64,000 nt of DNA from Prado023 sp963753075. GTDB taxonomy: Bacteria > Actinomycetota > Actinomycetes > S36-B12 > CAIYMF01. How positions within the stretch are numbered: the first letter of the stretch is position 1; every line of letters begins with the position of its first letter. The notes under the pieces are model-generated. The model had not been told where the DNA came from and made no database searches. It saw only the letters and a program-made list of their open reading frames with translations. Where the stretch lies: NCBI GenBank assembly GCA_963753075.1, contig CAVWAR010000012.1, positions 62,001 to 126,000 of the forward strand, given 5' to 3'. Positions 26,835 to 38,087 of this stretch are shown here, in pieces. The translations under genes were made by a program, and so were the position numbers.

Positions 26835-28283
26835 ATGGAGACCCGCGAGGAGGCCAACGAGGGATCCGCGTCGCCGGGCGAACCGCCGAGCGAGCGGGCC
26901 GACGCCCTGGTGCTCTTCGGGGCCACCGGAGACCTCGCTCGGAAGAAGCTCTTCTCCGCGCTGTACGACATGACCGCCGAGCACCGGCTCGACATCCCGG
27001 TCGTCGGCATCGCCCGGTCCAGCTGGAGTGACGACGAGTTCCGGGCCCACGCACGCGAGGCGATCGCGGCCACCGTGAGTGCACCGGACCCCGCCGTTGT
27101 GGACGCGCTGATCGCCAGGCTCAGCCTGGTGGGAGGGGACTACTCCGATGAGTCGACCTTCGTCAGTCTTCAGGCGGAGCTGGTGAGTCTGGGGTCGACC
27201 AGGCCGACGTTCTACCTGGCGATCCCGCCCGCGCTGTTCCCGACCGTCGCCGAGGGGCTTTCCCGCGAGGGCATGAACAAGGGCTCGCGCATCGTTGTCG
27301 AGAAGCCATTCGGTCGAAACCTGGCAACGGCGATCGAGCTGAACCGGCTCCTCCTACGGCATTTCGACGAGCGGGCGATCTTCCGCATCGACCACTACCT
27401 GGGCAAGGAAGCGGTCGAGGATCTGCTGGTCTTCCGCTTTGCCAACACCTTCCTTGAGCCGATCTGGAACCGCAACTACGTCAAGAGCGTCCAGATCACG
27501 ATGGCCGAGGAGTTCGGCGTCGAGGGACGAGGTGCCTTCTACGAGGGTGTTGGTGCCCTGCGCGACGTCGTGCAGAACCACATGCTGCAGGTGGTGGCGA
27601 TGCTGGCCATGGAGCCTCCGGTGACCCCACGCGCCGAATCCCTGCGCGACGAGAAGTTCAAGGTGTTCCAGGCGATGCGCCCGCTGGACGCGGGATCCGT
27701 GGTCAGGGGGCAGTTCGAGGGCTACCTCCAGGAGTCCGGCGTCGCCGAGGACTCGACGGTGGAGACCTTCGTCGCCTGTCGCTTCGAGATCGATTCGTGG
27801 CGCTGGTCCGGGGTGCCGTTCTACGTGCGCGCCGGCAAGGCGCTGGCAGGCAGCGCCCTGGAGGCGCTCATAGAGCTCCGGGAGCCGCCCCGCATGCTCT
27901 TCGCGCACCCGGACATGCCGGTGCCGCACAGCAACGTCATCAGGTTCCGCCTCAGCGCCGAGGACGGAGTCACGATGACGGTTCAGGCCAAGCAGCCCGG
28001 ACCCGACCTCATCGCCCAGCCCGTTGACCTGTCCGTCGACTTCGGCCAGAGCCTGGGCAAGCGTCATCAGGCCTACGACCGGCTCCTCCACGACGCCATC
28101 GCCGGCGATGCCACCCGGTTCGCCCGCGCTGACGCGGTCGAGTGCACCTGGCGCGTGGTGCAGCCGGCGCTCGACAATCCCGGGCCGGTGCACCGCTACT
28201 CCCGGGGGAGCTGGGGACCCCCGGAGGCCGATGCCCTGCTGGGCGAGGACCACTGGCACGAACCCGAGCAGCGAGCCCCATGA
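26835..28283 (+). CDS. zwf: Glucose-6-phosphate dehydrogenase
   Basis: A 482-residue enzyme oxidising glucose-6-phosphate to 6-phosphogluconolactone with NAD(P)+. The nucleotide-binding loop LFGATGDLARKKLF is near residue 35, the substrate signature RIDHYLGKE spans residues 184-192, and the C-terminal beta-sheet region is complete with HRYSRGSWGPPEAD at the end. The ATG at 26835 has AGGAGG four bases upstream; an earlier ATG at 26775 lacks one. First gene of the zwf-gnd-pgl operon. Confidence 0.97.
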   Translation: METREEANEGSASPGEPPSERADALVLFGATGDLARKKLFSALYDMTAEHRLDIPVVGIARSSWSDDEFRAHAREAIAATVSAPDPAVVDALIARLSLVGGDYSDESTFVSLQAELVSLGSTRPTFYLAIPPALFPTVAEGLSREGMNKGSRIVVEKPFGRNLATAIELNRLLLRHFDERAIFRIDHYLGKEAVEDLLVFRFANTFLEPIWNRNYVKSVQITMAEEFGVEGRGAFYEGVGALRDVVQNHMLQVVAMLAMEPPVTPRAESLRDEKFKVFQAMRPLDAGSVVRGQFEGYLQESGVAEDSTVETFVACRFEIDSWRWSGVPFYVRAGKALAGSALEALIELREPPRMLFAHPDMPVPHSNVIRFRLSAEDGVTMTVQAKQPGPDLIAQPVDLSVDFGQSLGKRHQAYDRLLHDAIAGDATRFARADAVECTWRVVQPALDNPGPVHRYSRGSWGPPEADALLGEDHWHEPEQRAP

Positions 28284-28329
28284 TCGACGTGACTGGGCGC
28301 TAGCCCGCAACCCCACAGGAGGAGAACAC

Positions 28330-29364
28330 ATGGCAACGGATACCCCGATGACCCTGGGAGTGGTCGGCCTCGGGCGTATGGGCGCCAACATCGCCCGCCG
28401 GCTCATGGCCGACGGGCACACGGCGGTCGTGCACGACATCAATCCCGCAGTGATCGAGGAGCTGGTCGCCGAGGGGGCCGTCGGTGCCGGGTCGCTGCGC
28501 GAGCTTCCGGCACAGCTGCCGGCCCCGCGAGCCGTCTGGGTCATGGTTCCCGCCGGCCGGATCACGGAGCAGACCATCGAAGCTGTGGCCGACGTGCTTG
28601 CCGCCGGTGACACGATCATCGACGGGGGGAACACCCACTACACCGACGACCTCCGCCGGGCCGCCACGTTGGGCGAGCTGGGTATCCATCACATCGACTG
28701 CGGGACCAGCGGCGGCGTGTGGGGAGCCGAGCGCGGCTACTGCCTGATGATCGGTGGCGAGCAGGGACCCGTGGATCGCCTCACCCCGATCTTCGCGTCA
28801 CTGGCGCCAGGAGTGGACGCCGCGTCCAGGACACCGGGTCGGGTTGGTGACGCAGCTCCGGGCGAGCCGGGCTACCTGCACTGCGGCGGGAACGGTGCCG
28901 GGCACTTCGTCAAGATGGTCCACAACGGGATCGAGTACGGCCTGATGGCCGCCTACGCCGAGGGCTTGAACGTCCTGGCGAACGCGGACGCAGGCCTGCG
29001 GACCAGGGAAGCCGATGCCGAGACAGCTCCCCTGGAGAACCCGGAGCGCTATGCGTACGACTTGGACCTCCCAGCGATCACGGAACTGTGGCGGCGCGGA
29101 TCGGTGATCGGGTCATGGCTCCTGGACCTGACCGCGTCCGCGCTTCAGGCGTCTCCCGAGCTCAGCGAGTTCTCGGGCCGGGTGTCGGACTCGGGGGAGG
29201 GGCGCTGGACCGCTGTTGCGGCCATCGAGGAGGGCGTCCCGACGCCGGTGCTCACTGCCGCGCTGCAGGCCCGGTTCGACTCCCAGGGGTCAGCGGCCTT
29301 CGCCAACCGGGTCCTGTCAGCGATGCGCAAGGAGTTCGGCGGCCACGACGAGAAGGCCGGCTAG
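28330..29364 (+). CDS. gnd: 6-phosphogluconate dehydrogenase, decarboxylating (short form)
   Basis: A 344-residue enzyme converting 6-phosphogluconate to ribulose-5-phosphate with CO2 release. The Rossmann loop GVVGLGRMGANIARRL, the substrate segment CGTSGGVWGAERGYCLMIGG and the catalytic lysine motif GHFVKMVHNGIEYG are present. It is about 120 residues shorter than E. coli Gnd and belongs to the short, often NAD-dependent, YqeC-type class. AGGAGG lies before the ATG at 28330. Middle gene of the operon, 46 bp after zwf. Confidence 0.96.
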   Translation: MATDTPMTLGVVGLGRMGANIARRLMADGHTAVVHDINPAVIEELVAEGAVGAGSLRELPAQLPAPRAVWVMVPAGRITEQTIEAVADVLAAGDTIIDGGNTHYTDDLRRAATLGELGIHHIDCGTSGGVWGAERGYCLMIGGEQGPVDRLTPIFASLAPGVDAASRTPGRVGDAAPGEPGYLHCGGNGAGHFVKMVHNGIEYGLMAAYAEGLNVLANADAGLRTREADAETAPLENPERYAYDLDLPAITELWRRGSVIGSWLLDLTASALQASPELSEFSGRVSDSGEGRWTAVAAIEEGVPTPVLTAALQARFDSQGSAAFANRVLSAMRKEFGGHDEKAG

Positions 29365-29365
29365 C

Positions 29366-30076
29366 GTGTCGGTCCCCCAGCGGCCGCGCGTGGAGGTCAG
29401 TCCCGACGCGCTCTCGGCAGCAGCGGCGGCTGCCGCCGAGATTTCCGGGCAGGCGCATGCGGCTGTCCGGGACCGCGGGTCGTTCACGCTCGCGGTCTCG
29501 GGGGGTCGCAGCCCGTGGCCGATGCTCGCCGGGCTGGCGGCCCACGACCTGCCTTGGGAACGGACGTCGGTCTTCCAGGTCGATGAGCGGATTGCCGCGG
29601 CCGGTGACCCGTCGCGCAACCTCACGGGGTTGTTGTCGGCCCTGCCGGCCGCTGGAGCCTCGCGGGTGGTGCCCATGCCCGTGGAAGAAGGCGTTCTGGA
29701 GTCGGCGTGCGGGCAGTACTCGAGCGCGCTGCCTGCGATGCTGGACCTGATCCACCTCGGGCTGGGTGCCGACGGGCACACCGCCTCACTCGTGCCCGGT
29801 GACCCGGTGCTGGACGTCCACGATCTCGACGTGGCTCTGAGCGGGCAGTACCAGGACCGGCGCCGGATGACTCTGACCTACCCGCGGATCGCCAGGGCCC
29901 GCGAGATCCTGTGGCTCGTGACCGGCGCGGACAAGGGACGGGCCCTTGCCCGGCTCCTTGCCCACGATCCCGAGATCCCCGCCGCGCGGGTCGAAAACCC
30001 GATCCAGGTCCTGTTCTGCGACGCCGAGGCGGCCGGTGCCGCTGGTCTCGACGCGGTCTCGTCCGCGACGTCCTGA
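29366..30076 (+). CDS. pgl: 6-phosphogluconolactonase
   Basis: A 236-residue lactonase of the NagB/DevB fold that hydrolyses 6-phosphogluconolactone. Family segments include FTLAVSGGRSPWPMLAGL, VFQVDERIAAAGDPSRN and the catalytic HLGLGADGHTASLVPG, then RMTLTYPRIARAREILWLVTG. The GTG start at 29366 is one base after the gnd stop codon, so translation is probably coupled. With zwf and gnd it completes the oxidative pentose-phosphate branch in one operon. It is convergent with the tetR gene. Confidence 0.95.
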   Translation: MSVPQRPRVEVSPDALSAAAAAAAEISGQAHAAVRDRGSFTLAVSGGRSPWPMLAGLAAHDLPWERTSVFQVDERIAAAGDPSRNLTGLLSALPAAGASRVVPMPVEEGVLESACGQYSSALPAMLDLIHLGLGADGHTASLVPGDPVLDVHDLDVALSGQYQDRRRMTLTYPRIARAREILWLVTGADKGRALARLLAHDPEIPAARVENPIQVLFCDAEAAGAAGLDAVSSATS

Positions 30077-30238
30077 TCCCCGGCGAACGACGAGGAGCGG
30101 CAACCTGGCGCTGGCGGCCAGGGCAATCGCCCCGGAGGCGCATTCGGCCAGCGCTGCCCCGCCGAACATCTTCCTCGACGTCACCGCCCCAGAGGTTGCA
30201 GGCGATCCACCAATGACTCCGCCGCGAGGCGACCGGTC

Positions 30239-30949
30239 TCAGTCTCCTTCGATCCGTTGCCGCCCACGCACGACTCCTTCGGATGCCTGACGCCTCGCGG
30301 CACGGTCGGGGGCCTGCATCGCGCCATAGTCGGCGGCGGCAGCGCCCTCATGACGGGTGGTGATCGGGAGGGGGTCAGCCAGCAGGACGATTCCATCGAT
30401 CCCCGCCATCAGCGCGGACCAGTAGTCGTTGTCGTCGCCGGTTGCGACCCATTGGAGGACCTCGCCATAGGTGAACGCCAGCGCCATCCGGGCAAGGACT
30501 CCGTGTGCAATCCGGTAGTGCTCGTGGGCCTGCTCCGCGATCTTGTCGATCAGGCCACGCGCGACAGCGAGGTCGGCCTCGGAAGCCGACCAATCGCCCT
30601 TGACCAGCTCCCGGATCTCCCAGCTGATCAGCGCGGTGCGGGCACGGTCGCCCAGCACGTGGACGAAGTAGCGGCGGGCAGCCGACTGCAGCTCGGTGCG
30701 CAATCCACCGTCGCCCACGTGATCGATGATCGCGTCCCAGTTGGACTCCCTGTACTCGATGACCATGTCGAGCAGGAGCAGCCGCGTGCTGGGGTAGACG
30801 TAGGTGAGCGTGGACAACGACACATCCATCTCCTGTGCGACGTGCCGCAGCGAGAAGCCCTCGAGCCCGGGGTTGTCACGCGACAGCACGGAGAACGCAG
30901 CCGCCCTGGCCGCTGCCCGCCGTTCATCGGCCTTCATGTAGCCAGCCAT
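30239..30949 (-). CDS. TetR-family transcriptional regulator
   Basis: About 236 residues with a TetR-like N-terminal helix-turn-helix (residues about 8-55): ERRAAARAAAFSVLSRDNPGLEGFSLRHVAQEMDVSLSTLTYVYPSTRLLLLDM. The Tyr-to-Pro stretch YVYPST replaces the usual YRHF/YYHF. The C-terminal ligand domain is helical, with no family-specific match seen. The start is uncertain: ATG codons at 30937, 30949 and 30991 are in frame, none with a strong ribosome binding site. It is divergent from the small gene at 31045, which it may control. Confidence 0.85.
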   Translation of the reverse strand: MAGYMKADERRAAARAAAFSVLSRDNPGLEGFSLRHVAQEMDVSLSTLTYVYPSTRLLLLDMVIEYRESNWDAIIDHVGDGGLRTELQSAARRYFVHVLGDRARTALISWEIRELVKGDWSASEADLAVARGLIDKIAEQAHEHYRIAHGVLARMALAFTYGEVLQWVATGDDNDYWSALMAGIDGIVLLADPLPITTRHEGAAAADYGAMQAPDRAARRQASEGVVRGRQRIEGD

Positions 30950-31044
30950 CGTCAGAAGCATAGGGGGCTGGGGCGGTTCTCGGCGGCACATCGCGAAGGA
31001 TGCTATGTTTCGTATTGGAATATTACTTCTGGAAGCGGGGGATT

Positions 31045-31323
31045 GTGGATCTCAAGGCACTCCTCGGGCTGCAGCGGCAGCTGTCCGACCCAGATCGATT
31101 CCCCACAGCCGAGGACGTGCTCCGTGTTGTGTGGGAGTGCCAGGACCGGGCGGACGAGGCGCGGCAGCGCAATGACCAGGTGCAGGCCGACGAGTGGTGG
31201 AAGATGGCCGAGCTGGCACGTTCCGAGTACCGCCAGCGGTACATCCGCGATCTCGCCGGCCCCTCGCGCCGGGCGTCCGGTGGGTCGTGGGACGGGACGC
31301 GGGGCCAGCAACATCGGGAGTAG
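31045..31323 (+). CDS. Small hypothetical protein
   Basis: About 92 residues, hydrophilic and helical, rich in Asp/Glu/Arg/Gln (DRADEARQRNDQVQADEWWKMAELARSEYRQRY), with a basic Gly/Ser-rich tail. No family recognised. The preferred GTG at 31045 has a purine-rich GGAAGCGGGGGA just upstream. The frame is open to 31000, which would add the hydrophobic-aromatic LCFVLEYYFWKRG. The sequence before it (about 31002-31030) is notably AT-rich for this genome and probably contains the promoter. Divergent from the tetR gene. Confidence 0.65.
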   Translation: MDLKALLGLQRQLSDPDRFPTAEDVLRVVWECQDRADEARQRNDQVQADEWWKMAELARSEYRQRYIRDLAGPSRRASGGSWDGTRGQQHRE

Positions 31324-31372
31324 CGGGCCCCTGGGTCCTGCCCCGCAGCGTCCTGGAGACGCTGGGCACCGC

Positions 31373-32368
31373 TCAGCCGGTCCCCGGCAGGGACTCAGAC
31401 CCGCCGACGACGAGCTGCACGGTGAGGTCCACATCCTGGTAGCCGGCATCGTCAAGGGACGTCCGCAGCGCATCGGTCGAGATCTCGGGGGGCGCTCCGA
31501 GGGCCCTGACGGTGACGGCGCTTCCGGATACCTCCAGGCTCGCGATGAGCCATTCGTTCGACTCCGCCCAGTCCGTCGCAATGGGCCCCACCCTGTACCT
31601 GAGGAGGTTCTCGTCCAACAGCTGCTTCGTGTGGTAGCTGAGTGGGAGCGCTATCAGGACCACGAGCCCGATCACGGCTGCGAGGGTCACCCCGGACAAC
31701 TGGCCGACTGGGGCGCCCATCTCCTTGGCCGTGTCGCGAACCCTGTACAGGAGCAGGACGAGCGTGGCGGTGAAGATCATGGCAGTGACGTTCGTGAGGA
31801 ACAGCAACGTCGCTCCCCGGGACTCCTCGTAGAGGCCATCCTGGAAGGTCAACCCGATGACGGACAGTGGCGGGACCAGCGAGATGGCGATCGCGACGCC
31901 TGGCAGGGTGTCGGCGACGTCTGAGCGGACGAGCGCGAACGCGCCGACGAGACCCGTGGCCAGCGCGGCGATCAGGTCGATCAAGCGGGGGCTGACCCGA
32001 GAGGACACCTGGGAGTTGCCCTGGGTCATTGTGTCAAGGGAATCGATCAGCCCGATGCCGTAGCCCATTGCGATCACCAGCAGGGCGCCACCGAGGACGA
32101 GGAGCAGCGACCTAGCCATCCGATTCCGGTCGGCCAGCACGAGCGCGAAGGTTGTGCCCAGGATGGGTGTCATCAGCGGCGCGACGATCATGGCCCCGAT
32201 GACAGTGGCCGTCGAGTCGTTGGCCACGCCGGCGGTTGCGATGACCCCGGCAAGGGTCAGCAGGATCCAGAACCGCGAGTACTTCGCACGTGAGTTCGGG
32301 CCGTAGGAAAGAAGGGTCGCGTCCGCCATCCGCTCGACGTCAGCGGGCTGCACGCTTGGCCTGTTCAT
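31373..32368 (-). CDS. DUF389 family membrane protein
   Basis: A 331-residue membrane protein of the DUF389 family. Six or so helices in the central region carry the conserved segments GVANDSTATVIGAMIVAPLMTPILG, LATGLVGAFALVRSDVADTLPGVAIAISLVPPLSVIG and LLFLTNVTAMIFTATL. A soluble alpha/beta tail follows, with TVRALGAPPEISTDALRTSL. No transport substrate is established. The ATG at 32368 has GGAGG six bases upstream and is preferred over the earlier in-frame starts. Divergent from nagA. Confidence 0.9.
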   Translation of the reverse strand: MNRPSVQPADVERMADATLLSYGPNSRAKYSRFWILLTLAGVIATAGVANDSTATVIGAMIVAPLMTPILGTTFALVLADRNRMARSLLLVLGGALLVIAMGYGIGLIDSLDTMTQGNSQVSSRVSPRLIDLIAALATGLVGAFALVRSDVADTLPGVAIAISLVPPLSVIGLTFQDGLYEESRGATLLFLTNVTAMIFTATLVLLLYRVRDTAKEMGAPVGQLSGVTLAAVIGLVVLIALPLSYHTKQLLDENLLRYRVGPIATDWAESNEWLIASLEVSGSAVTVRALGAPPEISTDALRTSLDDAGYQDVDLTVQLVVGGSESLPGTG

Positions 32369-32585
32369 CCGTACCTCCACCATGGCTGGCCCAACCGCCA
32401 ACGACATTCGGATTCATGATGCCGGGTGGCATGTGCCCAAGACCTCCCGGGTGGGGTGAATCCGGGTGGACCGGGTACAGCGAGGAGGCTCGCGTGCGGC
32501 TGCGCGGGAGGCATCCGCCCGCTCCGTGGCATAGCGTGGTCGGCGCACCTTGCCTCTGGCGCCGACCGATCTGGAGGGTCCGACA

Positions 32586-33749
32586 ATGCCTGATCTCTCA
32601 ATCTCCGCACCTGCGCTGCTTCGCGACGGGAAGTTCACCGGGCCGGGCACGGTGACCGTCCGGGGCCACCGGATCACAGAGGTGGCCGACGGGCCGGGCG
32701 CAGGCGGTGCAGCGACGATCGATCTCGACTCGGGTGTGCTCACCCCCGGCCTCATGGACCTGCAGAACAACGGCTCCTTCGGGGCAGACTTCGCTGACGC
32801 CACCCCCGAGCAGTGGACCGCGGTCCTGACGGGACTGGCAGTGCGCGGTGTGACGGGCTTGGAGCCGACCATCATCACCGCCCCTCTCGATGAGCTGAAC
32901 CTGGCCTTCGAGCGGGCGAAGGTGGCCAAGGATGCGCACGCCGATCAGCCGGTCTGCCGGATCCTCGGCGTGCACCTCGAGGGGCCGTTCATCTCCGAGG
33001 CGCGCAAGGGCGCCCACCGCGCGGAGTGCATGCTCGACCCGACGCAGGAGGCGCTCGACGAGCTGCTGGGCAACGAGGCCACGCGCGAGGTCCTGCTCAC
33101 GGTCACGCTCGCCCCCGAGCGCGACCATGCGCTGGAGGCCATCCGCCGGCTGGTCGCCGACGGCATCATCGTGTCGGTCGGACACTCGGACGCAACTGCC
33201 GAACAGGTCTGGGCCGCCGCCGACGCCGGGGCGACCATGACGACGCACATCTTCAATGCCCAGCGACCGTTCAGCCATCGCGAGCCCGGTGTGCCCGGGG
33301 CGGTGCTGGCCGACCCGCGGTACTTCATAGGGACGATCATCGACGGCCAGCACGTGGACCCGGCCGTGGTGAAGATCGTCTTCGCCGCCGCGGCGGGGCG
33401 GGTCGTGGGCGTCACCGACGCCATCGTCACCGCGGGCCTGCCCAACCACACTCCGCTCATGTTCGGCGGCCAGCCGGTGGCCAACGACGAGCACGGGCTC
33501 GGTCGCCGCGACGACGGGACCATCGCCGGGGCCGGGATCGTGCTCGACGAGGCGGTGCGGCGGATGGTCGCAGCCGGGATGGACCCGGCCACGGTGATCG
33601 CGTCGACGACCGAGGTCGCTGCCAGGTCGCTGGGCCGGACCGATATCGGCCACATCGCTCCTGGGGCGCTGGCCGACCTGGTGTGGTGGGACGAGGACTG
33701 GACCCCGCGGCGGGTGTGGATCGGCGGTGCCGAGGTGGCGATGCCGTAG
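32586..33749 (+). CDS. nagA: N-acetylglucosamine-6-phosphate deacetylase
   Basis: A 387-residue amidohydrolase removing the acetyl group from GlcNAc-6-phosphate in amino-sugar and cell-wall recycling. Metal and catalytic residues are visible: Glu in GVHLEGPFISEARKGAH, His in VSVGHSDATAEQ, His in TTHIFNAQRPFSHREPG, and catalytic Asp in VVGVTDAIV. The GTIIDGQHVDP segment follows. The ATG at 32586 has GGAGGG 8 bases upstream. The usual nagB partner is not in the window. The gene ends at an inverted-repeat cluster shared with the convergent hydrolase. Confidence 0.94.
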   Translation: MPDLSISAPALLRDGKFTGPGTVTVRGHRITEVADGPGAGGAATIDLDSGVLTPGLMDLQNNGSFGADFADATPEQWTAVLTGLAVRGVTGLEPTIITAPLDELNLAFERAKVAKDAHADQPVCRILGVHLEGPFISEARKGAHRAECMLDPTQEALDELLGNEATREVLLTVTLAPERDHALEAIRRLVADGIIVSVGHSDATAEQVWAAADAGATMTTHIFNAQRPFSHREPGVPGAVLADPRYFIGTIIDGQHVDPAVVKIVFAAAAGRVVGVTDAIVTAGLPNHTPLMFGGQPVANDEHGLGRRDDGTIAGAGIVLDEAVRRMVAAGMDPATVIASTTEVAARSLGRTDIGHIAPGALADLVWWDEDWTPRRVWIGGAEVAMP

Positions 33750-33761
33750 CCCTACCCGGCT

Positions 33762-33934
33762 GAACCGCACACGGGAGGGCCGTTCTCGGCGACACGTCCG
33801 GCCCCTCCTGGCGATGGTGCGCACGGTCGGGCCGCTATGGGGCCCCGATGCGACGGCAAACGGGTCCTTGCGTGTGCGGTTCGCGAGGTGCCCACGGGCC
33901 ACCCCCTCGATAGCGGCCCTTTCGTGCGCGGTTC
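33762..33934. repeat. Four-copy inverted repeat cluster between convergent genes
   Basis: Four copies of a roughly 20-25 bp unit (consensus GAACCGCRCACG followed by RRAGGGCCG) fill the space between nagA and a hydrolase. The first two are forward (from 33762 and about 33816) and the last two reversed (ending at 33882 and 33934). Perfect arms: GAACCGCACACG at 33762-33773 with CGTGTGCGGTTC at 33871-33882 (12 bp), and GGGCCGCTAT at 33829-33838 with ATAGCGGCCC at 33910-33919 (10 bp). A smaller GGAGGG/CCCCTCC hairpin lies at 33774-33808. The layout resembles clustered REP elements or a compound bidirectional terminator. Confidence 0.7.
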
Positions 33935-34643
33935 AGAGGTCTGTGAAGAAGTCCACGACGATCTGCTGGAACGCCGCCCGCTGGGCCGGGTCGCGCAGCG
34001 CATGTGGGGCGTCCGGCTGCACGATGTGGACGGTGCCCGGCCGAGCGGCGAGGTAGGCCTCGACGATGCCGTGGTCGATGACCTCGTCGTGCTCGGACTC
34101 GACGAGCGTGACAGGGCCGGTGAAGTGTGCGAGGTGCGCCAGCGGGGTCGGAGCCGAGGCCGCGTCGCCGAACCCCCGCTCGCCGAGCCCGAGGTCGAAG
34201 CGGTCGTCGGCGTATAGCGCGGGAGCGCGCAGCAGCAGCCGGGCGACCCGACGGTGGGCCGTGAGCAGAACCGAAAGGTACGCCCCGTAGCTGGCCGCGC
34301 ACACCCCGATCCGTGCCGGTTCGACACCAGCAACCGAGGCGAGCTGGTCGTAGCCGGCCACCACGTCGGCGGCATTGATGCGCGGGGTCATCTGCGTCAG
34401 CCGGCCGGTGCTGTCCCCGTGGCCACCCAGATCGACGGCCAGGCAGATCGCCGAGCTCTGCTCCGCGACGGCCTGTGCCCGCTCGATGTTCGTCGACCGG
34501 GCGCTGCCCAGCCCATGGACGAAGAGCACGGCAGCCCCGCTGGGCTCGCCAGGGGCGACCAGCGTCCCTGCGAGGAGCCGCTCGTCGCTGGCGAAAGACA
34601 CGTGCCGGATGTCCACTGGCACACTCTCTCGCGACTGACTCAC
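33933..34643 (-). CDS. Alpha/beta hydrolase
   Basis: A 236-residue cytoplasmic alpha/beta hydrolase. The oxyanion segment is VLFVHGLGSARSTN, the nucleophile elbow GVCAASYGAYLS (Ser in an Ala-x-Ser-x-Gly variant), then VTLVESEHDEVID with the likely acid and DAPHALRDPAQR with the catalytic His. It resembles dienelactone-hydrolase-like esterases; substrate unknown. The stop codon overlaps the last arm of the repeat cluster shared with nagA. Divergent from the UvrA-like gene. Confidence 0.85.
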   Translation of the reverse strand: MSQSRESVPVDIRHVSFASDERLLAGTLVAPGEPSGAAVLFVHGLGSARSTNIERAQAVAEQSSAICLAVDLGGHGDSTGRLTQMTPRINAADVVAGYDQLASVAGVEPARIGVCAASYGAYLSVLLTAHRRVARLLLRAPALYADDRFDLGLGERGFGDAASAPTPLAHLAHFTGPVTLVESEHDEVIDHGIVEAYLAARPGTVHIVQPDAPHALRDPAQRAAFQQIVVDFFTDL

Positions 34644-34845
34644 CGAATCGTGTCCGGGCCGCCGCCAGCTCAGTACCTGCCCCGCCCGCTCCTGGCGCGA
34701 GACCGGAAGGGGGAACTGCGCAGCGTCGCCCCGACGACCCCGAAGGCGGAGATTCCGACGTACTCTTCGGCGGGCGCGCCGGAAACGACCGAGCGATGCT
34801 CACGGAGACCGCAGGCGCGGCTTCGCTGCAGGAGATGGAGACGCG

Positions 34846-37227
<2,382 letters not shown>

Positions 37228-37253
37228 CCGGGCCGCTCGGACACCCGTCGCAG

Positions 37254-37996
37254 TCAGTCGCGGGCTCCTGCGGTGTCGATGATCACGGGCATCCTGCCGC
37301 GCCACTGCTGCCAGAGGGCATCGTCGGTCGCCAGCTCACTCATGAAGTGGGCGACCTGCGCCATCCGTGTGCTCTCCGGGCGGAACAGGCTCGCGACCAG
37401 CTCGCCGGTGACCTCGTACTCCCTGACCGCACCGTCGCGCAGGGTGTCCGGTCGGACGATCACCCACTCGATGGTGCTGTCGGAGGACCCCAGCTCGACG
37501 GTCAGGAAGTCCGCTGCTCGCTGGTTGTCGCGCGCTGGCGGCACGGCCGCACGCATCAAACCCATGTACGCCCGCTCGCCGCGCCCCCGGCGGGTGTCCG
37601 CGTGGTCGGGCTGGTTGACCGAGACGCTGCTCATCAGGATCAGCCGGACTGGCCGAGTCGGGGGGAGGCCGCGACCGCGGCCTGCACGGAGCGCACGGCC
37701 CTCTCGACGAGGTCACGCGGAGGCCCGAGGACCCCCTTGGCGCTGATCGTGTGACCCAGGCACGAGATGACGGTGCCGCAGCCGTCCAGATGGCGCGCCA
37801 GTTCCTCGACCGTGAGCGCCAACGGGTCCGCCTCGACCACCGTGAGCTGGGCGTTGCCAACAACTCCGGCTGGGAGCCGATCAGCCGCTCGGACGATCGC
37901 CAGCACTGGTACGTCCCTGTCGAGAAGCTGGGTCATGACCCGGCTTCCCGTGCGGCCGGTGCCGCCCAGGACCAGGACCCGTGGTGTGGCATTCAT
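37254..37996 (-). pseudogene. NAD(P)-binding oxidoreductase, frameshifted
   Basis: An NmrA/SDR-like NAD(P)H-binding protein broken by one frameshift. The 5' part encodes VLVLGGTGRTGSRVMTQLL and continues to QAAVAASPRLGQSG before a stop. The 3' part, in the next frame, continues with LMSSVSVNQPDHADTRRG and WVIVRPDTLRDG. Adding one base to the six-G run at 37660-37665 (plus-strand view) joins the halves as ASPPTRPVRLILMSSV, giving a normal 247-residue protein. The cause is therefore a one-base deletion in a homopolymer, either a real mutation, a phase-variable tract or a sequencing error. Confidence 0.85.
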
Positions 37997-38087
37997 GAGG
38001 TGCCCCTTTCGCGAGGGTCAGCTGTGGTCAGCGGGTGGGGCCCGCCAGCCGTGTCGGTGGTCGGTCTACATGCCGTGTGGCTTCCGT

